From Entoloma clypeatum (Eukaryota; Basidiomycota; Agaricomycetes; Agaricales; Entolomataceae), in the NCBI GenBank assembly GCA_963565915.1, contig OY751495.1:3038001-3102000 (forward strand): a stretch of 64,000 nucleotides of DNA, in the 5' to 3' direction. The stretch's first letter is position 1, and each line of letters opens with the position of its first letter. Shown piece by piece: positions 11,624 through 22,925 of this stretch. Position numbers and translations under genes: made by a program. The notes beneath the pieces were generated by a model, which did not search any database, had not been told where the DNA came from, and saw nothing but the letters and a program-made list of their open reading frames with translations.

Positions 11624-12712
11624 ATGTTCGCTTTCCTCGCTCTTGCTCTCATGCTTTGTGCTTCATCGGTGCTCTCCAAAACGTCTGTGATTGAGTGCTT
11701 TCAGACCGTTGAAACCCATAACGAACCTATCTTTTAGGAAATGTGGCACCATCTATAATCACAAGCTCGCTAAGCCTAACTTGAAAGCTCCTGGCGTCAC
11801 TGTGAATATGACTCTTCATGTGTTGCGTGTCTACTGGCATGTTGTCAGTAAGAACAAAACCTTGGCTGGAGGCAATATTCCGTACGTCTCTGCCTGCGCA
11901 AGAAAACCCGATTCCACTCACTGAATGCTTCAGACACAAGCAAATCACTGATTCAATGAGAGTCCTAGTTAATGACTATATTCACACCGGAATCTCTTGG
12001 ATCTTGGCTGGAACTACTCGCACCGTCAATGCCGACTGGTTCGATAATGTGAATTTTGGAGACTCGTATGAGAATCCCCAATCTCTCGCCATGAAAGCTA
12101 CACTCCGCCAGGGCGGTGTCGCAGATCTCAACGTTTACACTGTCGGGTGCGCATCATGTATAAGTTCTACATCATGCATGCAGACCTGCCTGCTCTAGAT
12201 TCACATCTGCTTCTCATCTGGGTTTTGCCACCTGGCCATGGGATTATGCACAAAGGCCCAAGAACGATGGTGTCGTGATATACTTTGCTTCCGTCCCTGG
12301 TGGGACCGCCCTGAATTTTAACTTGGGAGGGGTGGGTGCTACAATGTCTCTGCCTTGGGGAACCTCCGATGACGACCATACGACCCCAGATTCTCGTTCA
12401 TGAAGTCGGCCATTGGTGTGGTTTGTTGCACACATTCGAAGAGGGATGTACCGGGGATGGTGATTTAGTAGATGACACCCCCCCTGAGGCGTCTCCAGCA
12501 ACTGGTTGTCCAATCGGTCGCGATACCTGTCCTGGTGACGACGTAGATCCTATTCGTATGTCTTTGTTACACCTAACCGAGTTCCGTTCTCAATCATATT
12601 TTCAGACAACTACATGGATTACAGTGATGATATCTGCTTGATTGAATTTACGCCCGGTCAGATAACTCGTATGAGGGAGGCTCTCGCCTTGTTCCGAGGC
12701 TTGGCCATCTGA
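11624..12712 (+). CDS. secreted M43 (pappalysin-like) zinc metalloprotease
   Basis: Six exons: 11624-11682, 11738-11881, 11934-12146, 12199-12331, 12390-12555, 12606-12712. Introns are 50-58 nt with GT-AG ends; the spliced frame is 822 nt, 273 residues. The N-terminus [16 protein letters not shown] is a signal peptide. The metzincin zinc motif [11 protein letters not shown] (HExxHxxGxxH) is present and is followed by a Met-turn region, HNYMDYS. Flanking [26 protein letters not shown] and [13 protein letters not shown] match fungal M43B proteases. The family cleaves proteins outside the cell and often serves nutrition or virulence-like roles; the substrate here is unknown. The region between signal peptide and domain is short, so any propeptide is minimal. 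The frame is open and splice sites are canonical, so it is probably functional. Confidence 0.9.
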
Positions 12713-13084
12713 TGACTTTCTCTTGGCGAACAAATACCCAATGCTGAAGTCGACGTTTTAGTGTTTATAACAAGCTAGATAGACGAGAAATTTCATCATC
12801 ATCAATGTCCAATGCACTACATAATTGTTTCCCTTTGCATCGTTCACCGAAGCCTATTCAGAAGAATTCGACCGCAACTCAACCGCAACTTGAACTTGAG
12901 AATTTTTTATCTCAGCCTGTACACAGTGACCTTTCGAATGTTGAAATCCTAATCATGCAAGCTTTATGTTGCGGTGGCTACTGGAGAAACCTGAGATCAT
13001 GTTTGGACGGCAAAATATCCACACTGACAGTCCGCTGCTCTCTGGAATGTGATTGATATATCAAGAGATATAAAGTCATCACAG

Positions 13085-13483
13085 TCACTTCCCGGGCTTA
13101 CCATTATCGCTCACAGCGTGAAAATTAAGCAGGACGAGCTCCTCACCTCGCAGGGTATCATTCAATGACTCCCTTTTGTTGGAAGAGTTTCGCGCCGAGC
13201 CAATTTTTGGATTGTAGGGGCTCGAAGGAATGGATAGAACCTGGAGAGAGGACGCACATTGGTTGCACACCGGACAAGAATTCTTAGTAGACTCGAGAGC
13301 ATACTCACAAGAGCCAGGGCAGAACAAGAGCAACCTGCCTTTAAAGTTGCGGATGTCATCTGCAGCGAAAATGTCCCGAGATGGGAGAAAAGGATTCCGA
13401 GGAAACCTTGGGAATGACTCAGAGGTGACCGGTGAGGGCTCGATGTCCTGCGCGCGTCGTATGGAGGACCCGTTTATGTCCAA
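13085..13483 (-). CDS. hypothetical small protein, divergent to TOM70
   Basis: A 132-residue frame starts 91 bp upstream of the TOM70 ATG on the opposite strand, a spacing that would allow a shared promoter. It carries a C-x3-C and a C-x2-C-x2-C cluster (CPGSC, CPVCNQC), though that stretch also fits a 68-nt intron beginning GTGAGTATG. No family recognised. It may be a chance open frame; support is only position and length. Confidence 0.3.
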   Translation of the reverse strand: MDINGSSIRRAQDIEPSPVTSESFPRFPRNPFLPSRDIFAADDIRNFKGRLLLFCPGSCEYALESTKNSCPVCNQCASSLQVLSIPSSPYNPKIGSARNSSNKRESLNDTLRGEELVLLNFHAVSDNGKPGK

Positions 13484-13574
13484 AAAAGGAAGATTCTTTT
13501 TTCAATGGATAAAGTAATTCTCACGATCCATCTTAGTAGACACCTCACACCTCCTTCAGCCCCTTCCCTTCAAA

Positions 13575-15913
13575 ATGGCCTCCTCCGAGACAACGACCAC
13601 CCTATTCGAACGTGTGCAAGGATTTGTGTCGGAGAACAAACGCGCAATCCTTATTGGGACCGCCGCCGCCGCTGTTGCTGTTGGAGGTGTCGCATACTAT
13701 GCTTCAACTTCAAGACCCCGGGGAGAGCCCGACGTTGAGAAGGCGGGCAAAAAGAAGAAGTCGAGCAAAGGCGGGAAGAAGAAGAAAACAGTGAACGACC
13801 CTGACGGGCCCATCTTGGAGGAGTGGGTGCCTCCAGCAAAAGCGGAGGAGGAGAGTGCGTATAGGGAGTACCTCTGACAGTGCCGAGGAGCTCATTTCCG
13901 CATATTATAGCTGAGGAATTGCTGACGGACGAGCACATCGCGGCCATGTCGATAGAGGTACGTGGTGGCAGCCAGGTGACCCATTGGCTTAGCTTAACCT
14001 CGGCGTGTCTAGGTTCGGACGCAGAAGGCAGCCGGGTTCAAGGAAAAGGGAAATACAGCCTACAAGGAACGGCGCTTCGCCCAAGCAGCTGTGCTGTATA
14101 CCCATGCCATTCAGGTCTCCCCAAAACCTGAACCGGTGTTCTACAGCAACCGAGCGGCATGTACGTCTGACTGCATCGTCATCTTCATGTTTTCCTCAAC
14201 ATCAATGTAGGCTATGTGAATATGTCGCCCCCACAGCACGAAATGGTCATTGAGGACTGTGATGAGGCCTTGAAGCTTGATGTCAAATATATCAAGGCTC
14301 TCAACCGACGCGCTGGTGCACTCGAAGCACTTGAACGATACGAGCAAGCTCTTCGGGGTGAATTGCATTTCGGTATTCCTCCCTCTCACAACTTCTAATG
14401 TTAATCAGACTATACGGCCGCCACAATCTTGGACAAATTCTCTAACCAGGCGACCGCAGCGTCTGTCGAACGCGTGTTAACAAAACTAGCCACCAAAAAA
14501 GCAGCGGAGATCCTTAGCAGCCGGCAACCGCGCCTTCCTTCATTCACCTTCATCTCCGCCTACCTTGCTGCTTTCCGACCACGTTGGTATCCTCGCATGC
14601 CAGTTGGACCATCTTAGCTCACCGTCATCCTATGCAGGTCCACGTCTCTCCCTGCCAGAACAACCTTCAACCGGGGATGAAACCCTCCAGCTCGCCGTTC
14701 AAGCTCTTGAGGGCGCTGATTATCCCCACGCCGTCACGCTTGTCAACGAGGCAATTGAGCAGGGTATCTCATGGGAGGCAGGCAAGGCGGAGGCCCTCAA
14801 TCTGAGGGGTACTTTCAAGTTAGTGAACCCCCCCTTATCATCGACATGAGACAGTCTCTGACTATTACTTGATATCAGGTTCCTTGCTGGTGAGGTTGAA
14901 GGGGCGAAGACGGACCTGCAAGAGTCGATCAAAACTGTACCTTCGTTCACTCAAAGTCTGGTCAAAGTAGCCAGTGTTCATATGGAGCAGGGGGACCCTG
15001 GAAAAGCTTTCGAGTGCTTCGAAGAGGCCATTAGGCAGAACCCCGATGACCCGGATATCTATTATCATCGTGGACAAGGTATGCCCTAGCCCAATCCATG
15101 CACCCAGCCGTTGGAACTTACCATGCCCTCCTAGTTTTGTTCATCATGAACGAGTTCACCAAAGCCGCCGAGAACTATGCGAAATCAACGGAGCTTGACG
15201 ACCAATTCGTCTTCTCGCATATTCAGCTTGCTGTTGCGCAATACAAGTCAGGGAATATAGCGAACAGTATGGCTACCTTCAGACGGACACTCAAGGCTTT
15301 CCCGTCACGCGGCGAGCCCCATAACTACTAGTGCGTATCACCTTTTTAGCCTTCCTTTGCAGAAATCTCGATGGGACTCGTTCTAGCGGGGAGTTGTTGT
15401 TAGATCAGCAACGCTATGAGGACGCTGTCGAGAAGTTCGATAAGGCCGTTGAGCTGGAGAAGCAGAAGTATATCCTGTGGTCTCCCCATTTCATTCTCCC
15501 CTTACATGAGTCATAGAAATCCTCCCAACGTTCTACCGCTGGTGAACAAAGGCCTCACTCTCTACCAATGGAAACAGGACATCGGTGCTGCGGAAAGCTG
15601 TTGCAACGAAGCTTTGCAAATTGACCCCGAATGCGAAGCTGCCGTGGCCACACTTGCGCAGCTCAGCTTGCAGCAGAGCAAAATCGGAAAGGCGGTGGAG
15701 ATGTTTGACAGGCAGGCGGAGCTTGCGAGGAGTGAGGCGGAGCTTGTGAATGCGCTGACGTACCGATTCGTGGGTTTTTCATGTCGGCAGCCTGTTTCAA
15801 GATGTGTTTTCCTGACCGTTGGTGAATTCTAGGCGACAGCGTCACAAGTCGACTTCCTTAATAACTACCCCGATATGGCGGCCCAACTTAACGCGCTTGG
15901 AAAGGCCGTGTAA
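13575..15913 (+). CDS. TOM70: mitochondrial import receptor TOM70
   Basis: Eleven exons: 13575-13854, 13911-13957, 14013-14160, 14211-14357, 14409-14582, 14638-14818, 14879-15078, 15135-15330, 15387-15467, 15517-15769, 15833-15913. All introns are 49-63 nt with GT-AG ends, and the exons sum to 1788 nt, 595 residues, the usual size. A transmembrane anchor (AILIGTAAAAVAVGGVAYY, about residues 19-40) is followed by a lysine-rich linker and a TPR superhelix (for example SNRAACYVNM, ALNRRAGALEALERY, MEQGDPGKAFECFEEA, NKGLTLYQWKQDIGAAE). It acts on the mitochondrial outer membrane, binding Hsp70/Hsp90 clients and carrier precursors and passing them to the TOM channel. The reading frame is clean, unlike the surrounding elements. 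Confidence 0.97.
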
Positions 15914-16247
15914 TACTTCACCATTTCCTGTGCTTTCGGCCACGTCCGCCTTGACATCGTGAAAGTCAGAACGCATGTTCTTTGCATCTTCCGTCACCCT
16001 TTTAGAAATGTCTTTCTCTTTTTTTCATTCTCCGGTACTTATACGTATTGACATATCCTTACACCCTATTTCAAGCTTCTACACCCTCACCTCAGTCAAT
16101 AATGATTTTCGCTCATAGTCTCGTTGGTTGTGCCCTGATTGCATGATGCAATACTACCACTTGCAAAAAGCATGGTCTGCCATCTCAAGACTTTCGGGAC
16201 TCTCTGGCAGCATGATAAATTCAGATCCTCCAGATTCATGGTTCAAA
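15914..16247. other. 3' flank of TOM70
   Basis: T-rich downstream sequence, likely 3' UTR and terminator region. No gene seen. Confidence 0.5.
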
Positions 16248-16679
16248 CCCAGTGAAAATCGGGTCGCGTGGGAGTGGTTTTTCTCAGGGCTATTTTAGGT
16301 TTGATCTTGCCTAACTTGGTTTAAATCAGTCCAAATGGGAAATTTGATTTGATCGACAGCGAGTCCAACTTTAAGGGTTTGAGTCAGGATAACCTGGAAA
16401 ATTCAGGAAACAAGCATGGTGTGATCCAGTTTTCTCAGGTTTTTTCAGGGGTGATTCAGTTAAAATCTGTCAAACCAGGGGAATTAAGTGGGAACCTGTG
16501 GGAATTGATGGTTGAATTTCCAGATTATTCTGACTCAAACCCTCTTAAACCCTTAAAGTTGGACTCTCCACAAGTCAAATCAAATTTCCCATTTGGACTG
16601 ACTTAAACCAAATTAGGCAAGATCAAACCTAAAATAGCCATGAGAAAACCCACTCCCACACGACCCGATTTTCACTGGG
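16248..16679. mobile_element. foldback MITE, copy A
   Basis: 432-bp element with ends CCCAGTG...CACTGGG. The terminal inverted repeats extend more than 100 bp and a second inverted pair (GAGTCCAACTTTAAGGG / CCCTTAAAGTTGGACTC type) continues inward, so nearly the whole element folds into one hairpin. It is flanked by the 7-bp direct repeat GTTCAAA (16241-16247 and 16680-16686). A second copy of identical length lies at 57113-57544. No protein-coding capacity; the 85-codon frame inside is incidental. Confidence 0.9.
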
Positions 16680-16686
16680 GTTCAAA

Positions 16687-17327
16687 GGCAAGCACTTCCT
16701 TTCACTATGGCACAGGAACAAGGTCATCAGCAAACCCACATGCTGCTGGCTTGCATGGCAACAGACCAGCCAGCGTCGCCATCACGTTGCCAGCCATTGC
16801 CACATTTCCATCTTTAAGTATAGAAGCATATATACCATCACGAGCACATTATTTTTTATGGCTACACCCTCGAGCCATAATCCCACCATAACCATCTCCT
16901 AGGCCCAATTAATGCTCCTTGGATTCAGAATTAGATTGAGAAATAATTGTTATACATCAGGAAAACCCCAAAATGGCAAATTGGCACATGTGGTGAAAGT
17001 GTGGTGTAGTAACAGTTCCGACACACGAAGAGATCACCCGAGAGGCTGTTTTAAGTGCTCGGACTTCTGAAGCCTCTAGAGTACAAAATACAGGCTTTTA
17101 TACTACAAGATGCTCCCATGTGAATACAACATAAGGTACAAACTCTTCTGATAAATGTACATGAAGAGGATACAAGGGGGTGGCGGGACGCGAATGAAGG
17201 ACCTGATGTCGAACTTTTTTTTTTGGGTCTCAGATGACCCCCCCCCCCACCCCCACCTTCCTATTATGGTATGTAGTGCTCACGTATGTAATATTGCATG
17301 ACATCAAAACATATGCGAGTGAGACAT
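16687..17327. other. non-coding, no gene recognised
   Basis: No supported gene. Ends at a T-run followed by a C-run (about 17216-17250). Confidence 0.5.
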
Positions 17328-18295
17328 CTAGACATAGCGCCGACGGACGTTTGGCTTACAACTATTGCAACACCAACCCTTCAGTGCGAACTCATAGCCC
17401 AAACATTGCTTATGAAACTGGGCATTTTTTACAGTCAGGCTGGCCACGAAAGCGACTCTCAAAACACTGCACTCACCCATACTGTCTCGCACCCTGGCAC
17501 CCGACAATCCATCATGTTAAGTCCCATTTTAATCTCTGCATCCGTGATCTCTGTCTCACAAATACATCCGTTCAGGTTGATAGCTTTGGATTTCCTCGTT
17601 CGACCTGAACGCCTGCCGGTCCTGATCACGGTTTCGCCCGGCAGTTGCAAAACATCATCCGTTGCAAGAACCACACCCGTACTGGCAGCTGGGGCATGTT
17701 GAGGGGTGGGCGCCGGGGCAGTGAGGGCCGGAGGACTTGTGATTGTTGGGAAAGAAATGTCGGGGAAAGGTGTTATACTTGTAGGCGGCGGAGTGGCAGC
17801 GGATGGGCAAGTTGAGATCAGGTTTGGTACTTCGGTGGGTGCCAGGTCTGAGCTTGTTGATGCTGCAATAACAGGCAGGCTCTCAACCAGTACCGACTTG
17901 GATGTTCTGCCCACAATCCGGACACTCCAGAGTGCTTCCATGATGGAATTGTTCGCCATTTCTGTCATTTAGAAGTTAGCTTTAGAGTTTCGAGCTCGTT
18001 TGGTGCAATCGTACTCCTGTTTTTTGCTCTTTGCCATCGTCGGCAACGCCGAGCTCAGTGGAAGTTCAAATAGGAGAAGTGTTTTATTCTGTACAACTAT
18101 TGATTCACTTATTCGACGTTGTCGACAGCAACGGCAAGGTCCCAAAGGGATCCTCAGGCTTCTTTCTGGTCAACAAAATGACAAATGGACTGAGGACTGC
18201 CTTATTTGAGCTGTATTTGAACCCTATCAATTATTGATCCGGGGGGTGTCAACTTTTTTTTTCGACCACCTAGACCCCCCCCCCCCACCCACATC
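17211..18295. repeat. paired T-tract/C-tract direct repeats
   Basis: At 17211-17260 and about 18247-18295 the same pattern occurs in the same orientation: AACTT, a T-run of 9-11, a 15-nt linker, a C-run of 11-13, then ACCC. The two tracts bracket the PHD-like gene. Function unknown. Confidence 0.5.
17328..17968 (-). CDS. PHD-like zinc-finger protein, possibly 5'-incomplete
   Basis: Minus strand. Exon 17968-17477 joins exon 17417-17328 across a 59-nt intron (17476-17418, GTGAGT...CCCAG). The spliced C-terminus has the spacing C-x-C, CxxxGC, W(F)H-x2-C, W-x-C-x2-C (residues CICETE, CRVPGCETVW, FHKQCLG, GWCCNSCKP), a PHD-like finger known from many Agaricomycete proteins of unknown role. The N-terminal half is Pro/Ser/Thr-rich and disordered. 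The true start may be ATG 17959 or lie in an upstream exon. The gene is bracketed by similar T-run/C-run tracts. Confidence 0.6.
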
Positions 18296-18778
18296 AGCAA
18301 ACACTGATTTTTGCCAAAGATGTTGCAGCATGTTGCAGCTTGGCCTATACTGTAGTATTACGACCGTAGGTTCACATAACACGTAACACAGGGTTGTGAA
18401 CTGAACCTATATGACCCTCGTAACACATGACATACCTCCATGAATATGTTCCAAAAGAAACATATTATTTATTTTTTTCTGACTACCAAATGCCAGAGGC
18501 TCTAGTGATTGGGATTTGGTGTTTCCCTGAGTCTGAATGCCATTTTTTGTTTGAATGGTGACAGGGTGGAATTTTTAAAGCCTTCAGGAGCACAAATTGA
18601 GAAGATTATCTGTTAAAAATGAATGAATTTCTGACCGTAACACATGACATGGGCTTGTGAACCCCGTCCTGGTGAACCTACATCAGCAAACCAGACATGT
18701 GCTAGGTAGCACTTGATAACACTCCATAGTGGTATAGCACTGTAGCATACATTATTTTGTTTGTAGCACTACATAGTC

Positions 18779-18865
18779 ACATACTCATGTTACAAAGTGC
18801 TACAGAGTCACATACTCATGCTACAAAGTGCTACAGAATCACATACTCATGCTACATAGCACTCC
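18779..18865. repeat. 31-bp tandem repeat
   Basis: About 2.8 copies of a 31-bp unit starting ACATACTCATG at 18779, 18810 and 18841. Surrounding 18300-19000 is AT-rich with many AGTGCTACA-like words and no gene. Confidence 0.85.
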
Positions 18866-19575
18866 ATAGCACTCCATAGCAAAGCATATCTTACATACCA
18901 TTAGTATTGCTCTCTTGCTACTACTAAACTCACAAACCATAAATCCAAAGAAAAATGATTAAACCAAGTAACCAATTCATTGCAGGATATACATAATTAC
19001 AAAATTAACAAAGTATGGTATACATTGCCCCCACCTCTTCGCACCTCCACCTGCAGTTCATCGTGGACTAGTGCATCCCCCCATGTTTGTGCCCGTGTCC
19101 CTGACATCGGCCTGTTCTTTGGTGTGTCAGGGGGCTCACGCAGGTGACATGTCAGGGTGCTTACCTGGCAAGTATGTGCCATGCGTGTCTAACAGCGGTT
19201 TCCTGCCCTGTCTCACCTCCCATGCACGCCCAGTGTGCCTGTCGCCATTCTCGTGTACCATTTCTTGCGCCATGCTGCCGCCCACCTTTCGCGTGTGCCC
19301 CGCCATTCTCGTGTGTTCTGCACCGTTCCGCACCAGGTCTCGTCTGCCATAGTCCCGTGTCCCATGTCATTTCTGCGCCATTCTTGCCTCTCCCGTGGCA
19401 TTGCTCGCGTGTCTCCTGTGTCCCGCCATTGCTCGCGTGTCCCCTGCCATTCCTGTGTGTTTCCCGCCATTTCTCGTGTGTTTTGTCAGTGGTCTGGCGC
19501 CAGGTGAATGGTGGGTGCTTATCCATATGGCCTCCATGGCCCTTGTGTGAATGAAGGGAGGAGGCATTGACGGGT

Positions 19576-20349
19576 GCGTGCTCAAAACCGTGTCGCGTAC
19601 ACCGCTTTGTGGACTGGTGCGTTCGGCCTGTGTTTGTGTCCTGTGTCCCGTGTTATTTCTGTGCCGTTCTCATCTCTCCTGTGGCATTTCTCACATGTCT
19701 CCCTTGTCCCGCCATTGCTCGCATGTCCCCCGCCCTTCATGCATGTTCCCCGCTGTTTCTTGTGTGTTTCATCAGTGGTCTGATGTGATGTGAATGGTGG
19801 GTGCTTACCAATACGGGGCCTCAGTGGCCCTTGTGTGAACGAAGGGCGGAGGCATTGACAGAGGGGAAGGGAGGGAGGGAGGGATGAGGAGGGAGTGGAT
19901 GGACATGGGGGGAGGCAAGATAGATGATGTGGGACTTAGGATATTTTTCGACTTTCAGCTTTTGCCGAATATTTCTCAATAGAGCCTCGCCACGTCATGT
20001 CTCTAGTGCCTCCCCCAATCACCTCCCTCCACTCTCGCCTCCTCCATTTGTCCCTCCCCCTCCGTCAATGCCTCCGCCCTTCGTTCACACAAGGGCCACT
20101 GAGGCCCTGTATTGGTAAGCACCCACCATTCACATCACATCAGACCACTGATGAAACACACAAGAAACGGCGGGGAACATGCATGAACGGCAGGGGACAC
20201 GCGAGCAACGGTGGGACAAGGGAGACATGCGAGAAACGCCACAGGAGAGATGAGAACGGCACAGAAACAACATGGGACATGGGACACAAACACGGGCTGA
20301 ATGCACCAGTCCACGAAGCGGCGTACACGACATGGGTTTTGAGCACGCA
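19576..20349. repeat. long palindrome P1
   Basis: Left arm 19576-19857 and right arm 20064-20349 are inverted copies of about 280 bp, differing mainly by C/T and G/A changes, with a 206-bp purine-then-pyrimidine-rich spacer. Confidence 0.85.
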
Positions 20350-21224
20350 CAAGGGGCGTACAGGGTGGGGGTGACGAGCACGGACCGAGCGTCCTCCCCC
20401 TCCATCAATGCCTCCTCCCTTCGTTCACACGAGGGCCACGGAGGCCGTATGGGTAAGCACCCACCATTCACCTGGCGCCAGACCACTGACAAAACACACG
20501 AGAAACGGTGGGGGACACATGAGCAACGGCGGGACATGCGAGACATGCAAGCAACAGCACGGGAGAGACGAGAATGGTGCAGAAACGACACGGGATGCAG
20601 GACACCCAAACACCACGGGGCGAATGCACCAGTGCACGAAGTGCAGGCAAGGCACATATGGGACGTGGGTTTTGAGCACACACCAGGGGCGTACAGGACG
20701 CGGGTGATGAGCACGCATGAGAGCTGAGGGACACAGCGGGTGTGGGGGGCCCCGTATAGGTAAGCACCCCGCCATTCATGTCATGTCAGACCACTGACGA
20801 AACATGTGAGAAATGGTGGGGACATGCAAGAACATGCAGGAACAGTGGGAGGCGTGTGAACAACAGTGCGAAATGACATGGGATGCACAAAAATGGTGGG
20901 ACGACACACGTGGATGAGAGCTGAGGGACATGAGAGGCAAGAGGCTGCATGTGGGGGCCACGTCGGGCTGGACACGAGGGGGCAGGGGTGATGAGAGAGA
21001 CCTTGCATGGTGTGGGATGTACGGAGACACGGGGCATTTTTGTACAGTGCTATGACACGACAGTGTACAATTTATATCAATGTGCTACTCATGCCCCCCA
21101 GTGCGTCGTCCCTCGCACATTTGTCTCTCCCAGCACACATCCCACTGTTCCTCATGTCTGCCTTGCCATTTCTTGCATCTCTCACCATTCTTGCATGTCC
21201 TGCGCCATTTGTTGTGTCTCCTGT

Positions 21225-21830
21225 CCCGTTCATTGTGTGTCCCACCCCTCTTGCATCTGCTGGTGCGTGTCCTGCCCCTCTTGCATCTGCTGGTGGGTGT
21301 TGCGCCATTTCTCACATGTCCTGTTCTGTTCGCCGCACATCCTGCTGCTCTTGCATGTTTCATCAGTGACATGACGTGAATGGTGGGAGGGTGCTTACCT
21401 ATATGGGGGCACTGTGGCCCTTGTGTGAACGGGGGGGAGGGGGGGGAGAGGGACGGGGGAGGGAGTGGAGGGAGAAGGATGTGGCAAGGCTTGGCATGCT
21501 CAGCAGGTTCTGGGACCCATGATGAAACATCGGAACTTGCCAACAGTTTCCGAAGTCCCATCATAGTACTTCTTGCCTTCCCCCACCACCTTCCTCTACC
21601 TCCTCCGTCCCTCTGCTCCCCCGTTCACACAAGGGCCACAGTGCCCCTGTATAGGTAAGCACCCCCCCACCATTCATGTCACGTCACTGATGAAACACGT
21701 GAGAGTGGTGGGACACGCGGCAAACGGAACGGGACATGTGAGAAATGGCGCGACACCCACCAGCAGATGCGAGAGGGGCAGGACACACAGAGGGACAGAC
21801 ACACAGAGGGGCAGGACACACACCAGCAGA
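21225..21830. repeat. long palindrome P2
   Basis: Left arm about 21240-21430 and right arm about 21622-21825 are inverted copies with a spacer of about 190 bp that is itself purine-rich on one side and pyrimidine-rich on the other. Confidence 0.75.
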
Positions 21831-21880
21831 TGCAAGTAAGCACCCCGCCATTCACGTCACCCCAGACCACTGACAAAATA

Positions 21881-22517
21881 CGCAAGAACGGCGGGCCACA
21901 CGTGAGAGACGACGACACACGAAAATGATGGAACACGACGGCGCAAGGCAGAGTGGTGGACACTGTGCAGGCACAAAGATGAAACACCCCTCAGGAAGAT
22001 GCAAGGTACAAGGCCGGGAAAGGGGTGTGAGGCATGAGGGTATGACATGTGGGTCAAAGTCGCCGCCCAGGAGACGTGAGGGAGAGTTGTGACGTGCAGG
22101 TGGGGGACATGGGGAATGCCAGCATGCACATGGCATAGGCGGGGAGTGTGAGGGACGAGATGTACAATGGCCAGGCAAGGGAGAGACACATTGTACCATA
22201 ATATTGTTGCATTGTCTGTTGTAATAGCATGGAAAAATATACATCGTTTTTCTCAAACACATTATTATTGATAAAATGGAATGCTCTATAACTGTAAGTT
22301 GTAACAGAGTCTGAAGGCCTATGGAGGTGTACAGAATCTGTGGAGGCCTGAAAGAATGGAGTGAAAGTGTGAAGAGCTGCAAAAGATGGTAGTGAAGCTG
22401 CACAGAGCTTTTGCAGAGCTGCATGTACTGTAGCATATACCTTGTCTTTGGAACTTCAGCCCTGCAAGAATCTGCATAGACCTGCACAGGGCTGCATAGC
22501 CCACCTGGGGTTTGCTG
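21881..22517. other. non-coding, no gene recognised
   Basis: Short-word repeats such as GAGCTGCA; no supported gene up to the gypsy-2 target duplication. Confidence 0.5.
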
Positions 22518-22522
22518 ATGCA

Positions 22523-22891
22523 TGTTATGCTTAACAAACCGTTCCAAGGTTCGGGCAGAGTATGCAGGAAGTGGAAAGGCGAAGAGCAATGTGATTGCTA
22601 AATCTAAGGAATCTACTACAGTACAGGAGGTTTATATAGGTACTGACTATAGGCGGTAGCGGATGAGTCAGTACTGTGGAAGACAGTGTGCATGAGTAAG
22701 GTGACTGCAGAAAGTGAGTCAGTGCGGGAGCAAAGTATACTAAAGGGGATGACAAAGTAATGTAATGAGTCAGACTGGGAATCGAAGGTTGCGAAAGTAG
22801 ACATTAGACATAGTGAGTTCGTAAGAGGGCGCTGAGCCAGGCTGATAAGTAAAAGTGATGATGTCATCCTCATACCGCAGAGTCCGTAACA
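22523..22891 (-). repeat. gypsy-2 3' LTR
   Basis: 369 bp, TG...CA ends; on the minus strand it begins TGTTACGGACTC and ends GCATAACA. A TATATAAAC box is present on the minus strand near 22630. Confidence 0.93.
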
Positions 22892-22925
22892 TGTTCCCCT
22901 CTCCAAGCTCTGTGTCCTCACAGAG

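Larger units (their letters stand above)
19100..21880. repeat. satellite-like repeat cluster in both orientations
   Basis: A module reading GAATGGTGGGTGCTTACC then GGCCCTTGTGTGAACG recurs near 19504 (+), 19790 (+), 20070 (-), 20415 (-), 20745 (-), 21374 (+), 21622 (-) and 21840 (-). Units on the right recur about every 330-350 bp. Many long open frames here are rich in Cys, His and Pro and arise from the repeat in several frames and both strands; none is supported as a gene. Confidence 0.85.

Noticed and set aside
11134..11694. Overlapping ORFs on both strands upstream of the metalloprotease
   Set aside because: No domain, no intron pattern, and the plus frame runs into the metalloprotease signal-peptide exon in another frame.
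16228..16252. B-box-like GGTTCAAACCC at the MITE border
   Set aside because: It is formed by the target site plus the MITE end CCC, so it is a chance join rather than a pol III promoter.
16349..16606. 85-codon ORF, also present at 57214-57471
   Set aside because: Lies fully within the foldback MITE and is mirrored by its palindrome; no coding evidence.
18031..18237. 68-codon plus-strand ORF
   Set aside because: No recognisable family and it lies opposite the likely upstream region of the PHD-like gene.
19144..21564. Many Cys/His/Pro-rich open frames on both strands
   Set aside because: They overlap each other in several frames, follow the repeat modules and show no domain; they are repeat artefacts.
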